This document shows positions 1 through 5,186 of a stretch of 5,186 nucleotides of DNA, one piece after another. The position numbers and the translations under genes are program-made. Within the stretch, counting starts at the first letter, position 1. Each line of letters begins with the position of its first letter. This DNA is from an uncultured Methylophilaceae bacterium (lineage in GTDB: Bacteria > Pseudomonadota > Gammaproteobacteria > Burkholderiales > Methylophilaceae), in the NCBI GenBank assembly GCA_938084195.1, contig CALKDJ010000068.1, positions 1 to 5,186 of the forward strand. The letters are read 5' to 3'. The notes below the pieces were generated by a model. The model saw only the letters and a list, made by a program, of their open reading frames with translations. It made no database searches and had not been told where the DNA came from.

Positions 1-143
1 AATAATAGAATTACTAATAATATGAAGTTAGTAGGCCTAGCCCCAAATTCCCTAAGGATCCACATTCCAAAAGGAAAACGATCAACAGGAATAAGGATTA
101 TTGCCAAGGAAAAGAGTAAAGTTGAAGCCGAAAAAATTTTCAT
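1..143 (-). CDS. O-antigen polymerase/ligase-like membrane protein, N-terminal fragment
   Basis: This is the start of a gene that leaves the window at its left edge; only 47 codons are visible. The protein begins MKIFSASTLL, continues into a hydrophobic helix (about residues 4-20), then PVDRFPF, a short polar stretch REFGARPTNF (31-40), and the start of a second helix. A first helix followed by P-[IV]-D-R-[FL]-P and then GARP-[ST]-N before helix two is, from memory, typical of O-antigen polymerase (Wzy) and ligase (WaaL) family proteins, inner-membrane proteins that join lipid-linked repeat units or attach them to lipid A-core. The ATG lies 16 bases after the stop of the upstream glycosyltransferase, with only a weak GAG-type ribosome site about 9 bases ahead. 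A role as Wzy fits the flippase in the same operon, but polymerase and ligase cannot be separated from this fragment. Confidence 0.75.
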   Translation of the reverse strand, partial: MKIFSASTLLFSLAIILIPVDRFPFGMWILREFGARPTNFILLVILL

Positions 144-159
144 AAAAATTAACTCAATT

Positions 160-1257
160 TCATTGCTTTAAATGGGCTTGAAGAATGAATTTCGAGAATT
201 TTTCAGCTTCAGTTCGCCATATCGGAGGGGCAAACCCTCTGGTATTAGAATTCTCATTTAAGGCCTTAATTATTGAAGATTGCAGGACACCTGTCTTAGT
301 CAAGAAATATATGGCCTGATCACCCCCCGCCTCTCGAGTTTCCGGTGTATCACTTGCCAAAACATTTGCCCCCGACGATATAGCTTCAATAATAGGAATT
401 CCAAAACCTTCGTAAATGGATGGAAAAACAAATAATGCGCATCTAGAATAAAGGGCTTTGAGCTCTTCATCAGAAACAAAACCTAGAAATTTAATGTTAT
501 GAGAGACATACATTGCATGTTCATTTGAAAGCTCTCTACTAAGCCAACCCTTACCGCCTGCAATTATTAGCTGATATTCTTTCAATAAACCTACTTCTCT
601 AAGTTCTATGAAAGCGTTAATAAGTTCATTTAGATTTTTTCTAGGCTCGCGAGTGCCAACAGCTAGTATGAATTTTTTTTCAATATTAAGGGTAGCCAAA
701 GAGGATTCTTCTTCATGACTATCTAGCTTAAGAGACCAAAAATCAGATATTGCAGGCTTAACAATAATATCCGCTTTACGTCCTAACCAAGAATATAGCC
801 GTGCAGCCGTACCCTCAGAAATTACTGCTATGTAATTTGCACGAAGAATGTCCTTGGCAAAAAATAAAAAATGGGAGAGCCAATGTGTAAATGTTAAAGT
901 TTTTGGGTAAAGTTTTGCCACTAGATCAAGGACGGTTAGGATAGTTGTGACATCTCTTTTAAGAAATGGTAAAAAATGCGAAGTCCCCCAAAAGAAATCC
1001 AGATCAATATTTCGAGCAAGAAATCCACATCTTAATTTCAACCAAATGACAGGTTTAAGTCTTGAGGCAAATGGAAAAGAATCTACACAGTAATGCCAAC
1101 GATCATTTTCACAGGGCTTGTTTACTGGGCTAGAAGAAAATACATAAAAATTAGCCTCCGGTAGGAGAGAATCAAGCTGCTTACATATTTCGAATACATA
1201 ACGACCCGAACCAGCCAATTTTCCAACAAGAACTCTTCCGTCAATCCCTATATTCAT
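160..1257 (-). CDS. GT4-family glycosyltransferase (GT-B fold)
   Basis: A cytoplasmic, membrane-associated retaining glycosyltransferase of 365 residues, the normal length for group 1/GT4 enzymes of O-antigen loci such as the mannosyltransferase-like WbpY/WbdA relatives. The N-terminal acceptor domain opens with MNIGIDGR and a glycine-rich loop GSGRY (16-20). The C-terminal donor domain starts near FILAVGTREPRKN (196-208), whose R203 and K207 match the usual phosphate-contacting pair. It carries FVFPSIYEGFGIPIIEA, with the EX7E pair at E283 and E291, and then the SDTPETREAGGD loop (302-313). The motifs are complete and the frame is intact. Its ATG shares one base with the stop of the preceding gene (TAATG) and has no strong Shine-Dalgarno, so translation is probably coupled. 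Donor and acceptor cannot be read from sequence; a mannose-type or 6-deoxyhexose donor would suit the neighbouring sugar genes, but this is inference. Confidence 0.93.
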   Translation of the reverse strand: MNIGIDGRVLVGKLAGSGRYVFEICKQLDSLLPEANFYVFSSSPVNKPCENDRWHYCVDSFPFASRLKPVIWLKLRCGFLARNIDLDFFWGTSHFLPFLKRDVTTILTVLDLVAKLYPKTLTFTHWLSHFLFFAKDILRANYIAVISEGTAARLYSWLGRKADIIVKPAISDFWSLKLDSHEEESSLATLNIEKKFILAVGTREPRKNLNELINAFIELREVGLLKEYQLIIAGGKGWLSRELSNEHAMYVSHNIKFLGFVSDEELKALYSRCALFVFPSIYEGFGIPIIEAISSGANVLASDTPETREAGGDQAIYFLTKTGVLQSSIIKALNENSNTRGFAPPIWRTEAEKFSKFILQAHLKQ

Positions 1258-1259
1258 TA
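1255..1259 (-). promoter_or_regulatory. TAATG stop/start overlap (translational coupling)
   Basis: The TAA stop of the upstream glycosyltransferase (1259-1257) and the ATG of the next one (1257-1255) share their central A. No convincing Shine-Dalgarno lies just upstream, so ribosomes finishing the first gene probably re-initiate here. Coupling is inferred from the layout. Confidence 0.7.
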
Positions 1260-2438
1260 AGGCAATAATCCAGTAAGAATTTTAGACATATTTAATTCAT
1301 TATGATAATTAGAATACGCTTTTTGCATTTTTTTAACTTTTATACGAATTTGAGGATTTAAATAGATAGCCTCAATTCTACCAAATAAATTTTTATCACC
1401 CCAATCAATAACCAATTCAGTTAATTTAAATTTATTTAATTCATATGCCATCCAAGTATCGGCTGACACTAGGGTAATTTTTCCAGCAACAATTGCCTCC
1501 ACAAATATTCCCGAGGTAGATTCCCCATATATTTTTTTATCATATGGCAATAAAAAAAAATCACATCGATTAAACATATTTCTGTACTTCGCCTCCGTCA
1601 AAATATCTTCGGTTAATTCAATCTCAATGCCCTTAGCCTTAGGCTCAATCATTGAACTTTTTGTCACAATTAATTTCATGGCAAGCGTTGAATCGACTTC
1701 CATTTGAGAAATTTTCCTAACTATATCCAAGCCTTTAGAAAGTCTAGGCTCACCGGGCCACCAAAGTGTCAAATCAGAATTGACTATCGAATTTAATGGG
1801 GGAATGCTTGTGTTTGCTTCAGTATGTGGAATTGGGAAAATTAAAAACTCAAATCCAATTTTCTGTTTTAAAGATGAAGCTATAAGCTCGCTGTCAGTAA
1901 CCAACTTTACATTTGAGCCAAATCTTAAACGCAAAACTTTAATGAAACCTCTATATAACAAAATATGCCTTAATAAAATAGAAGGGCCGTATCGAAATAA
2001 TATCCAAAAAGAAGCTTCTCCCTTAGGTATATTTATTGCCGCCATACTAAAAATAATAAATTGCCAAATCGAAAAGGACTCAATAAAAAAAACCTGTTCC
2101 GAGTTTTTTTTTAATAATTCAGTCTTAAAGTATCTTTTTAGATTAAAAATTCCTGACTTAAACAACAGAAATTTTTGATAAATATTTTTATTTTTATTTT
2201 CATGCTTAAGGGATAGGTTTAAATATTTTATCCACCCAGGTGGAAGTTGATCCATTGAATTATCAATTGGAATTAAGGCTTGGTGAACCCATCCTGCTTT
2301 CGCAAGAGCACGGCCCAAAGATAGGTTATAGCCATACTGATGGCCACCATACCCATAAAAATTTGGCATGATCGAATGAAAGACTCCAGGCTTTTGAGGC
2401 ATAGGCTGATTGATAAACCTTATATCATCCATTCTCAT
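1257..2438 (-). CDS. Divergent GT-B glycosyltransferase
   Basis: A 393-residue protein that looks like a glycosyltransferase but is much less typical than its downstream neighbour. The N-terminal half has a glycine/aromatic loop GYGGHQYGYN (29-38), a plausible GT-B acceptor loop. The donor-domain strand LTLWWPGEPRLSKGLD (223-238) supplies R232 and K235 as likely phosphate contacts. FFLLPYDKKIYGE leads to an EX7E pair at E306 and E314 inside ESTSGIFVEA, followed by SADTWMAYE (325-333). These motifs in this order support a GT4-like enzyme. Residues 80-170 are lysine- and aromatic-rich with hydrophobic patches (about 125-136 and 153-162) that may bind the inner membrane; I see no clear transmembrane helix. 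Two starts are possible, ATG at 2438 or at 2432 (residue 3), both overlapping the upstream gene; neither has a clear ribosome site. The gene seems more AT-rich than its neighbours. Donor and acceptor are unknown. Confidence 0.82.
   Translation of the reverse strand: MRMDDIRFINQPMPQKPGVFHSIMPNFYGYGGHQYGYNLSLGRALAKAGWVHQALIPIDNSMDQLPPGWIKYLNLSLKHENKNKNIYQKFLLFKSGIFNLKRYFKTELLKKNSEQVFFIESFSIWQFIIFSMAAINIPKGEASFWILFRYGPSILLRHILLYRGFIKVLRLRFGSNVKLVTDSELIASSLKQKIGFEFLIFPIPHTEANTSIPPLNSIVNSDLTLWWPGEPRLSKGLDIVRKISQMEVDSTLAMKLIVTKSSMIEPKAKGIEIELTEDILTEAKYRNMFNRCDFFLLPYDKKIYGESTSGIFVEAIVAGKITLVSADTWMAYELNKFKLTELVIDWGDKNLFGRIEAIYLNPQIRIKVKKMQKAYSNYHNELNMSKILTGLLP
1552..1560. repeat. Nine-base A/T homopolymer in glycosyltransferase gene
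   Basis: A run of nine A on the plus strand (nine T on the coding strand) covers codons for D293-L296, just before the EX7E motif of the divergent glycosyltransferase. Slippage here would remove the catalytic end of the enzyme. The run is directly visible; any role in switching is conjecture. Confidence 0.9.
2104..2112. repeat. Second nine-base homopolymer in the same gene
   Basis: A run of nine T on the plus strand (nine A on the coding strand) spans codons 109-112 (L-K-K-N) of the divergent glycosyltransferase. The present length keeps the gene in frame. Confidence 0.9.
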
Positions 2439-3357
2439 TCAAAACTATATGGGGATGACTTTCAAACCAGCGAACAACAATCTCCAGACCTTCGCTTAGG
2501 CTGATACATGATTTTCTATAGCTTGGTAATATCTCATGCAATTTATCTATTGATAGGGTTTTCGACTGTGCCCCAACATATTTTGTTTTGTCATACTGGA
2601 CAAGTTGCTCATCATAATCGATAATTTTGCAAATTTCTCCTGCAAATTCACGAATCGAAAAATCTCTACCAGACCCTATATTAACTAAATCATTTTCGAC
2701 AATCCGATTTAGATTTGTAAGTGTTTCAATAAAATCGTTTATATATACAAGCTCTCGCCTTTGATATCCATCACCCCAAAGAATAACTTCGTCCCCCAAA
2801 ATTTTTCCTCTAAGTAATTTTCTGATTAAATCAAATATGAAATGCATTTGACGTCCATCAGTATGATATCCTGGACCATATAAAGTTGAAGGTACAGCAC
2901 AAAACCACTTCAATCCGTATTGCTTTTGAAGCGCTCTAGCACCTTGCAAAAGCATTCTTTTGGTCATTGCATAGGTATATAAACTATCAATTGGCTCACC
3001 ATTCATATACTCTTCTTCAACAAGCTTTGAGGCAGGCGCATATGCACAACTAGTACCCATAAAAACCATCTTAGCTTGTGGTTGTTGCTCTGCCCACCAT
3101 GAAAGAATATTTGTATTAATTTTTTGGTTAATCACCCACTGCTCCCCAGGATGTTTAAGACAAAAATCGCCCGCCTGCGTCCAAGCAGCCAAATGGTAAA
3201 TCTGATTATACTTTTCGGTATACTTTGAAAGAGATTGTCCGTAAGTGAGGTCACACTCCTTAGATGTTGGTGCTACTATTTCATGGCCCTGAAGGGTTAA
3301 TTTTTTTACTAAAGCCGTACCCAAAAAGCCATGGCCTCCAGTTACAAATATTTTCAT
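2425..3357 (-). CDS. GDP-L-fucose-synthase-like NDP-sugar epimerase/reductase
   Basis: A soluble short-chain dehydrogenase of the extended NDP-sugar class, 310 residues from the start chosen here. MKIFVTGGHGFLG (1-13) is the Rossmann dinucleotide loop. The catalytic set is T102-S103-C104 in GTSCAYAP, Y129 and K133 (YAMTK), and H172 in QMHFIFD. The Cys next to the Ser/Thr plus the later His match the acid/base pair of GDP-L-fucose synthase (WcaG/Fcl), which epimerises C3/C5 and reduces C4 of a GDP-4-keto-6-deoxyhexose. LYGPG and WGDGYQRREL (about 194-203) are also typical of that group. Being directly after a sugar C-methyltransferase, it probably finishes a methyl-branched 6-deoxy sugar rather than plain fucose. 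An upstream ATG at 3369 would add MERL, but that codon overlaps the GGAG ribosome site for the ATG at 3357. The nucleotide could be GDP, CDP or dTDP; GDP is favoured by family likeness only. Confidence 0.9.
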   Translation of the reverse strand: MKIFVTGGHGFLGTALVKKLTLQGHEIVAPTSKECDLTYGQSLSKYTEKYNQIYHLAAWTQAGDFCLKHPGEQWVINQKINTNILSWWAEQQPQAKMVFMGTSCAYAPASKLVEEEYMNGEPIDSLYTYAMTKRMLLQGARALQKQYGLKWFCAVPSTLYGPGYHTDGRQMHFIFDLIRKLLRGKILGDEVILWGDGYQRRELVYINDFIETLTNLNRIVENDLVNIGSGRDFSIREFAGEICKIIDYDEQLVQYDKTKYVGAQSKTLSIDKLHEILPSYRKSCISLSEGLEIVVRWFESHPHIVLNENG

Positions 3358-3359
3358 TA
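3355..3359 (-). promoter_or_regulatory. TAATG overlap between methyltransferase and epimerase
   Basis: The TAA stop of the C-methyltransferase (3359-3357) shares a base with the preferred ATG of the epimerase (3357-3355). The same arrangement occurs at 1255-1259, which supports this start and suggests coupled, roughly equal synthesis of the two sugar enzymes. Confidence 0.75.
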
Positions 3360-4562
3360 GGCGCTCCATTTTGGGTCTACGGGAAAGAAAAATTCAACTC
3401 CCTGGTCTAGTAATTTCTTATTATTTTCTAAAATTTCTTTTTTAAAATTCCAAGCGAGTACATAGTAAATATCTGGGACTACATCTACTTCACCCTCTAT
3501 TAGGATTGGTATATGCCTCCCCGGTGAAAATAAACCTCTTCTTAGAGTATTTTTTTCAAGCAAACATTCAATTAAGTCTGGCCCAATCCCAAAGTAATTT
3601 AAAAGCGTATTCCCTTTTACAGGTGCACCCATACCAAAAACCTTTTTGCCGTCTTTTTTAGCTCTCTCAAGATAGGCTAGATTTTTTTCACGCATTAACT
3701 CAATCCGCTTTGCAAATGCCTGATAAGCCTCAATAGCATTGCATCCAGATTCAGTTTCATTCCGCTCCAAATCACGAAGTCTTTGAGACTTCTCTCTTAC
3801 CCCTGGGTGACCAACAAATCCAATCATTTGACCGCCGTGAATTGGGGCTAAATAGGCATCAAATAACTCTAAACCATGTCTTTGCAATAATGTCTGTAAA
3901 GTTTTTAACGTGTAATAAAGTAAGTGCTCATGATAAATTTGGTCAAAAGCATCATTCTCCATAATGCTTTTCATATATAAGAATTGAACCACAAATACGC
4001 CTTCCTCTTTCAATCCAATCTTAATACCTTCGGTTACAGAGTGGAGCTCTTCTAAATGAAAAAACACTCCCGCTGCATTAATGACATCAAATTTTTTATC
4101 CAAAATCCTTATTGTTTCAGAATTAAAGAAGGTATTGAGCGTTTCTACTCCTGAAGCATTTGCTATTTCCGCGGTGATTTTAGAGGACTCAACGCCCAAA
4201 ACATTCCAACCTAAATCGATGAAGTGCTTCAGCTGAGTACCATCATTTGATCCAATATCCAATATTGACTTAGTGTCACCACTCGAATTAAATCGCTCAT
4301 TAACTTCGGCTGCTACACCACGAAAATGCGAAGAAAGCGCTTTTGTAACACCTGATAGGTATGTGTGGTTTCCAAACATAACTTCTTTGCCAACCGTGAA
4401 GCTAAGCTGAGAAGTCGAACAATCCAAACAATAAAGCACATGCAATGGATAGTGAGGCTCTTGACCGACCTCATCTGAAGTTAAAAAATGGTTGCACCAT
4501 GGTTGATCTCCTAAATTTATTACCAATTCAAGCCTTTGACTATCGCAAACCCTGCATCTCAT
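3357..4562 (-). CDS. NDP-sugar C-methyltransferase (NovU/TylC3/TcaB9-like)
   Basis: A 401-residue cytoplasmic SAM-dependent C-methyltransferase with the full three-part architecture of the family. The N-terminal zinc-binding domain has CxxC pairs C3/C6 and C45/C48. The central Rossmann methyltransferase domain has SAM motif I LDIGSNDGTQL (101-111), the acidic residue after strand two at E125 (GVES), and the catalytic block YHEHLLYYT (210-218), equivalent to the Tyr/His/Glu site known from TcaB9. The C-terminal domain begins near GKKVFGMGAPVKGNTLLNY (305-323) and includes FSPGRHIPI and YVLAWNF. Family members methylate C3 of an NDP-4-keto-6-deoxy sugar, making a tertiary carbon branch. Length and motifs are complete, so it should be active. 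AGGA seven bases ahead of the ATG is a good ribosome site. The next gene, an Fcl-like reductase, is the expected partner for reducing the 4-keto product. The exact sugar and nucleotide are inferred, not shown. Confidence 0.93.
   Translation of the reverse strand: MRCRVCDSQRLELVINLGDQPWCNHFLTSDEVGQEPHYPLHVLYCLDCSTSQLSFTVGKEVMFGNHTYLSGVTKALSSHFRGVAAEVNERFNSSGDTKSILDIGSNDGTQLKHFIDLGWNVLGVESSKITAEIANASGVETLNTFFNSETIRILDKKFDVINAAGVFFHLEELHSVTEGIKIGLKEEGVFVVQFLYMKSIMENDAFDQIYHEHLLYYTLKTLQTLLQRHGLELFDAYLAPIHGGQMIGFVGHPGVREKSQRLRDLERNETESGCNAIEAYQAFAKRIELMREKNLAYLERAKKDGKKVFGMGAPVKGNTLLNYFGIGPDLIECLLEKNTLRRGLFSPGRHIPILIEGEVDVVPDIYYVLAWNFKKEILENNKKLLDQGVEFFFPVDPKWSA
3364..3367 (-). promoter_or_regulatory. 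Shine-Dalgarno GGAG deciding the epimerase start
   Basis: GGAG lies six bases before the ATG at 3357, an ideal spacing. It sits inside the end of the methyltransferase gene and overlaps the alternative ATG at 3369 (ATGGAG), which argues against that upstream ATG being the real start. Confidence 0.8.
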
Positions 4563-4569
4563 ATTAATA

Positions 4570-4573
4570 TCCT
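4570..4573 (-). promoter_or_regulatory. Shine-Dalgarno AGGA of the C-methyltransferase
   Basis: AGGA seven bases before the ATG at 4562. It lies in the 16-base gap after the stub gene, so this gene has its own ribosome site and does not rely on coupling. Confidence 0.75.
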
Positions 4574-4578
4574 ATAAA

Positions 4579-4713
4579 TCACGCACTGAAGTTAAAAATT
4601 AAATAATTATTTTTACTATTATCTCTAGAGGTTCCCCATGAAACAAGATGGTCGAGTGAATCGTATGCAACAGATCTCTCTGCATTTACTTTAATTACTT
4701 TTAAATTACTCAT
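4579..4713 (-). pseudogene. N-terminal remnant of a sugar-locus SAM methyltransferase (44 codons)
   Basis: A short frame of 44 codons fills the gap between the flippase and the intact methyltransferase. It begins MSNLKVIKVNAERSVAYD and continues SLDHLVSWGTSRDNSKN (19-35). From memory, class I SAM methyltransferases of polysaccharide loci often open with a similar block, [D]SPDH-x-x-PWGT-x-x-DNS-x-N, followed by RFN-x-KL. Here the likeness stops after residue 35; the tail NYLIFNFSA does not resemble the family and TGA follows. The SAM-binding domain is therefore absent, so it cannot be an active methyltransferase. A GGAG site six bases before the ATG and gaps of 17 and 16 bases to its neighbours show it sits as a normal operon gene, which suggests an internal deletion that kept the ribosome site and the N-terminus. 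The alternative is a small functional peptide. The family link rests on one short motif and is moderately sure. Confidence 0.6.
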
Positions 4714-4719
4714 TCATCA

Positions 4720-4723
4720 CTCC
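4720..4723 (-). promoter_or_regulatory. Shine-Dalgarno GGAG of the 44-codon frame
   Basis: GGAG six bases before the ATG at 4713, placed in the 17-base gap after the flippase stop. It is one of the best ribosome sites in the window and is the main reason to treat the short frame as a gene or gene remnant rather than chance. Confidence 0.7.
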
Positions 4724-4730
4724 ATTAATT

Positions 4731-5186
4731 TTAAAAAATATGTCTTTTGTATATCCAGTAGACCCATGGAGATACTATAAAAGTCATTATTAAAAAATAG
4801 CCTACAAAAACCATATCCACGCTGTATTGTACTAGTAAATAATTCGAGACCAACATCAATATCGCACCAATTATTGAATTATTTAAAAAAAATTCTTTTT
4901 TTTGATACCTAACAGCTGCAGTAAATGCATTTGAAAATTGCATGACTATTACAGTCATACATAAAAAAATTAGGGAGAATAAGGAACCCATCCTCGCACC
5001 GCCTTCAGGCCAAAAATTTTTGAGAGCGTATACGAAAAAAATGGCCGTAAACGAGAGAGTAGAAACGGTAAATATAGATTTTTCTAAGACTCCATGCACA
5101 ATTTTTTTTATTCTACTTCTATTTTTCTTGGACCAGCATCTTCCAATCTCGGGGCCAGCATTTGTTAGCCACACTAACCCAATGGA
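4731..5186 (-). CDS. Polysaccharide flippase (Wzx-like), C-terminal part
   Basis: The frame is open to the window edge (it reads SIGLVWLTNAGPEIGR at the edge), so the true start lies outside; the GTG at 5174 is an internal Val codon. The visible 151 residues hold a charged cytoplasmic stretch with GPEIGRCW and SKKNRSRIKK, then four likely transmembrane helices at about visible residues 37-56 (before FWPEGG), 66-90, 101-119 and 124-145, ending in the basic tail KRHIF. A loop of the form W-x(n)-A/G-x-G-x-W followed by helix, LW/FW and three more helices matches, in outline, the last third of Wzx-type flippases (usually about 400-430 residues, 12 helices), which move undecaprenyl-diphosphate-linked repeat units across the inner membrane. 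The position among sugar and glycosyltransferase genes supports this. Another polytopic polysaccharide exporter cannot be excluded from a fragment. Confidence 0.78.
   Translation of the reverse strand, partial: SIGLVWLTNAGPEIGRCWSKKNRSRIKKIVHGVLEKSIFTVSTLSFTAIFFVYALKNFWPEGGARMGSLFSLIFLCMTVIVMQFSNAFTAAVRYQKKEFFLNNSIIGAILMLVSNYLLVQYSVDMVFVGYFLIMTFIVSPWVYWIYKRHIF

Noticed and set aside
2102..2113. Possible -1 frameshift heptamer A-AAA-AAC in the glycosyltransferase
   Set aside because: It is in the correct phase, but a shift would only destroy a normal full-length enzyme. I saw no alternative long frame or clear downstream stem-loop, and A runs are expected in this AT-rich gene.
1780..2178. Plus-strand open frame of 132 codons
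   Set aside because: It lies wholly antisense to the divergent glycosyltransferase, which has GT-B motifs and proper operon placement. The plus-strand protein shows no recognisable domain, and long antisense frames are common by chance opposite AT-rich genes.
4582..4710. Gap between flippase and methyltransferase as a promoter or transcription terminator
   Set aside because: I see no GC-rich hairpin followed by a T run and no convincing -35/-10 pair; the AT-rich stretch is better explained by the 44-codon frame with its own ribosome site.
5172..5174. GTG as the start of a 147-residue flippase protein
   Set aside because: The frame continues without a stop through the five codons to the window edge and the protein is only the last third of a flippase, so this GTG is an internal Val codon of a gene that starts outside the window.
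1..5186. CRISPR arrays, tRNA/rRNA genes, insertion sequences
   Set aside because: No regularly spaced repeats, no tRNA-like cloverleaf or rRNA sequence, and no transposase-like frame or terminal inverted repeats were seen on either strand.

Overview
The window is a stretch of a bacterial surface-polysaccharide (O-antigen or capsule) biosynthesis cluster. Every gene lies on the minus strand, so the genes are read from high to low coordinates. Base composition is AT-rich, Shine-Dalgarno sites (GGAG, AGGA) are bacterial, and the content (Wzx-type flippase, sugar-modifying enzymes, GT-B glycosyltransferases, Wzy/WaaL-type membrane protein) fits a Gram-negative bacterium with a Wzx/Wzy-dependent pathway. 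A proteobacterium with a small AT-rich genome (for example Polynucleobacter-like) is a guess only; nothing here fixes the taxon.

Layout in transcription order: (1) C-terminal 151 residues of a polysaccharide flippase, entering from the right edge (5186-4731). (2) A 44-codon frame (4713-4579) with its own good ribosome site. It looks like the N-terminal stub of a sugar-locus SAM methyltransferase that has lost the rest of its body. (3) An intact three-domain sugar C-methyltransferase of the NovU/TylC3/TcaB9 type (4562-3357). (4) A GDP-L-fucose-synthase-like epimerase/reductase (start best placed at 3357, end 2425). (5) A divergent GT-B glycosyltransferase (2438-1257). (6) A canonical GT4-family glycosyltransferase (1257-160). 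(7) The first 47 codons of an O-antigen polymerase/ligase-like membrane protein (143-1), leaving at the left edge.

The genes are packed as one operon. Gaps are 16-17 bases around the stub, two junctions have the stop/start overlap TAATG, one pair overlaps by 8-14 bases, and no promoter or terminator is visible between genes. No stretch of 300 bases lacks a gene.

Working model: the C-methyltransferase adds a methyl branch to an NDP-4-keto-6-deoxyhexose. The Fcl-like enzyme then epimerises and/or reduces the 4-keto product to a branched 6-deoxy sugar. The two glycosyltransferases build it into a lipid-linked repeat unit, the flippase moves that unit across the inner membrane, and the Wzy/WaaL-like protein polymerises or ligates it. 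The dehydratase that would make the 4-keto substrate is not in this window.
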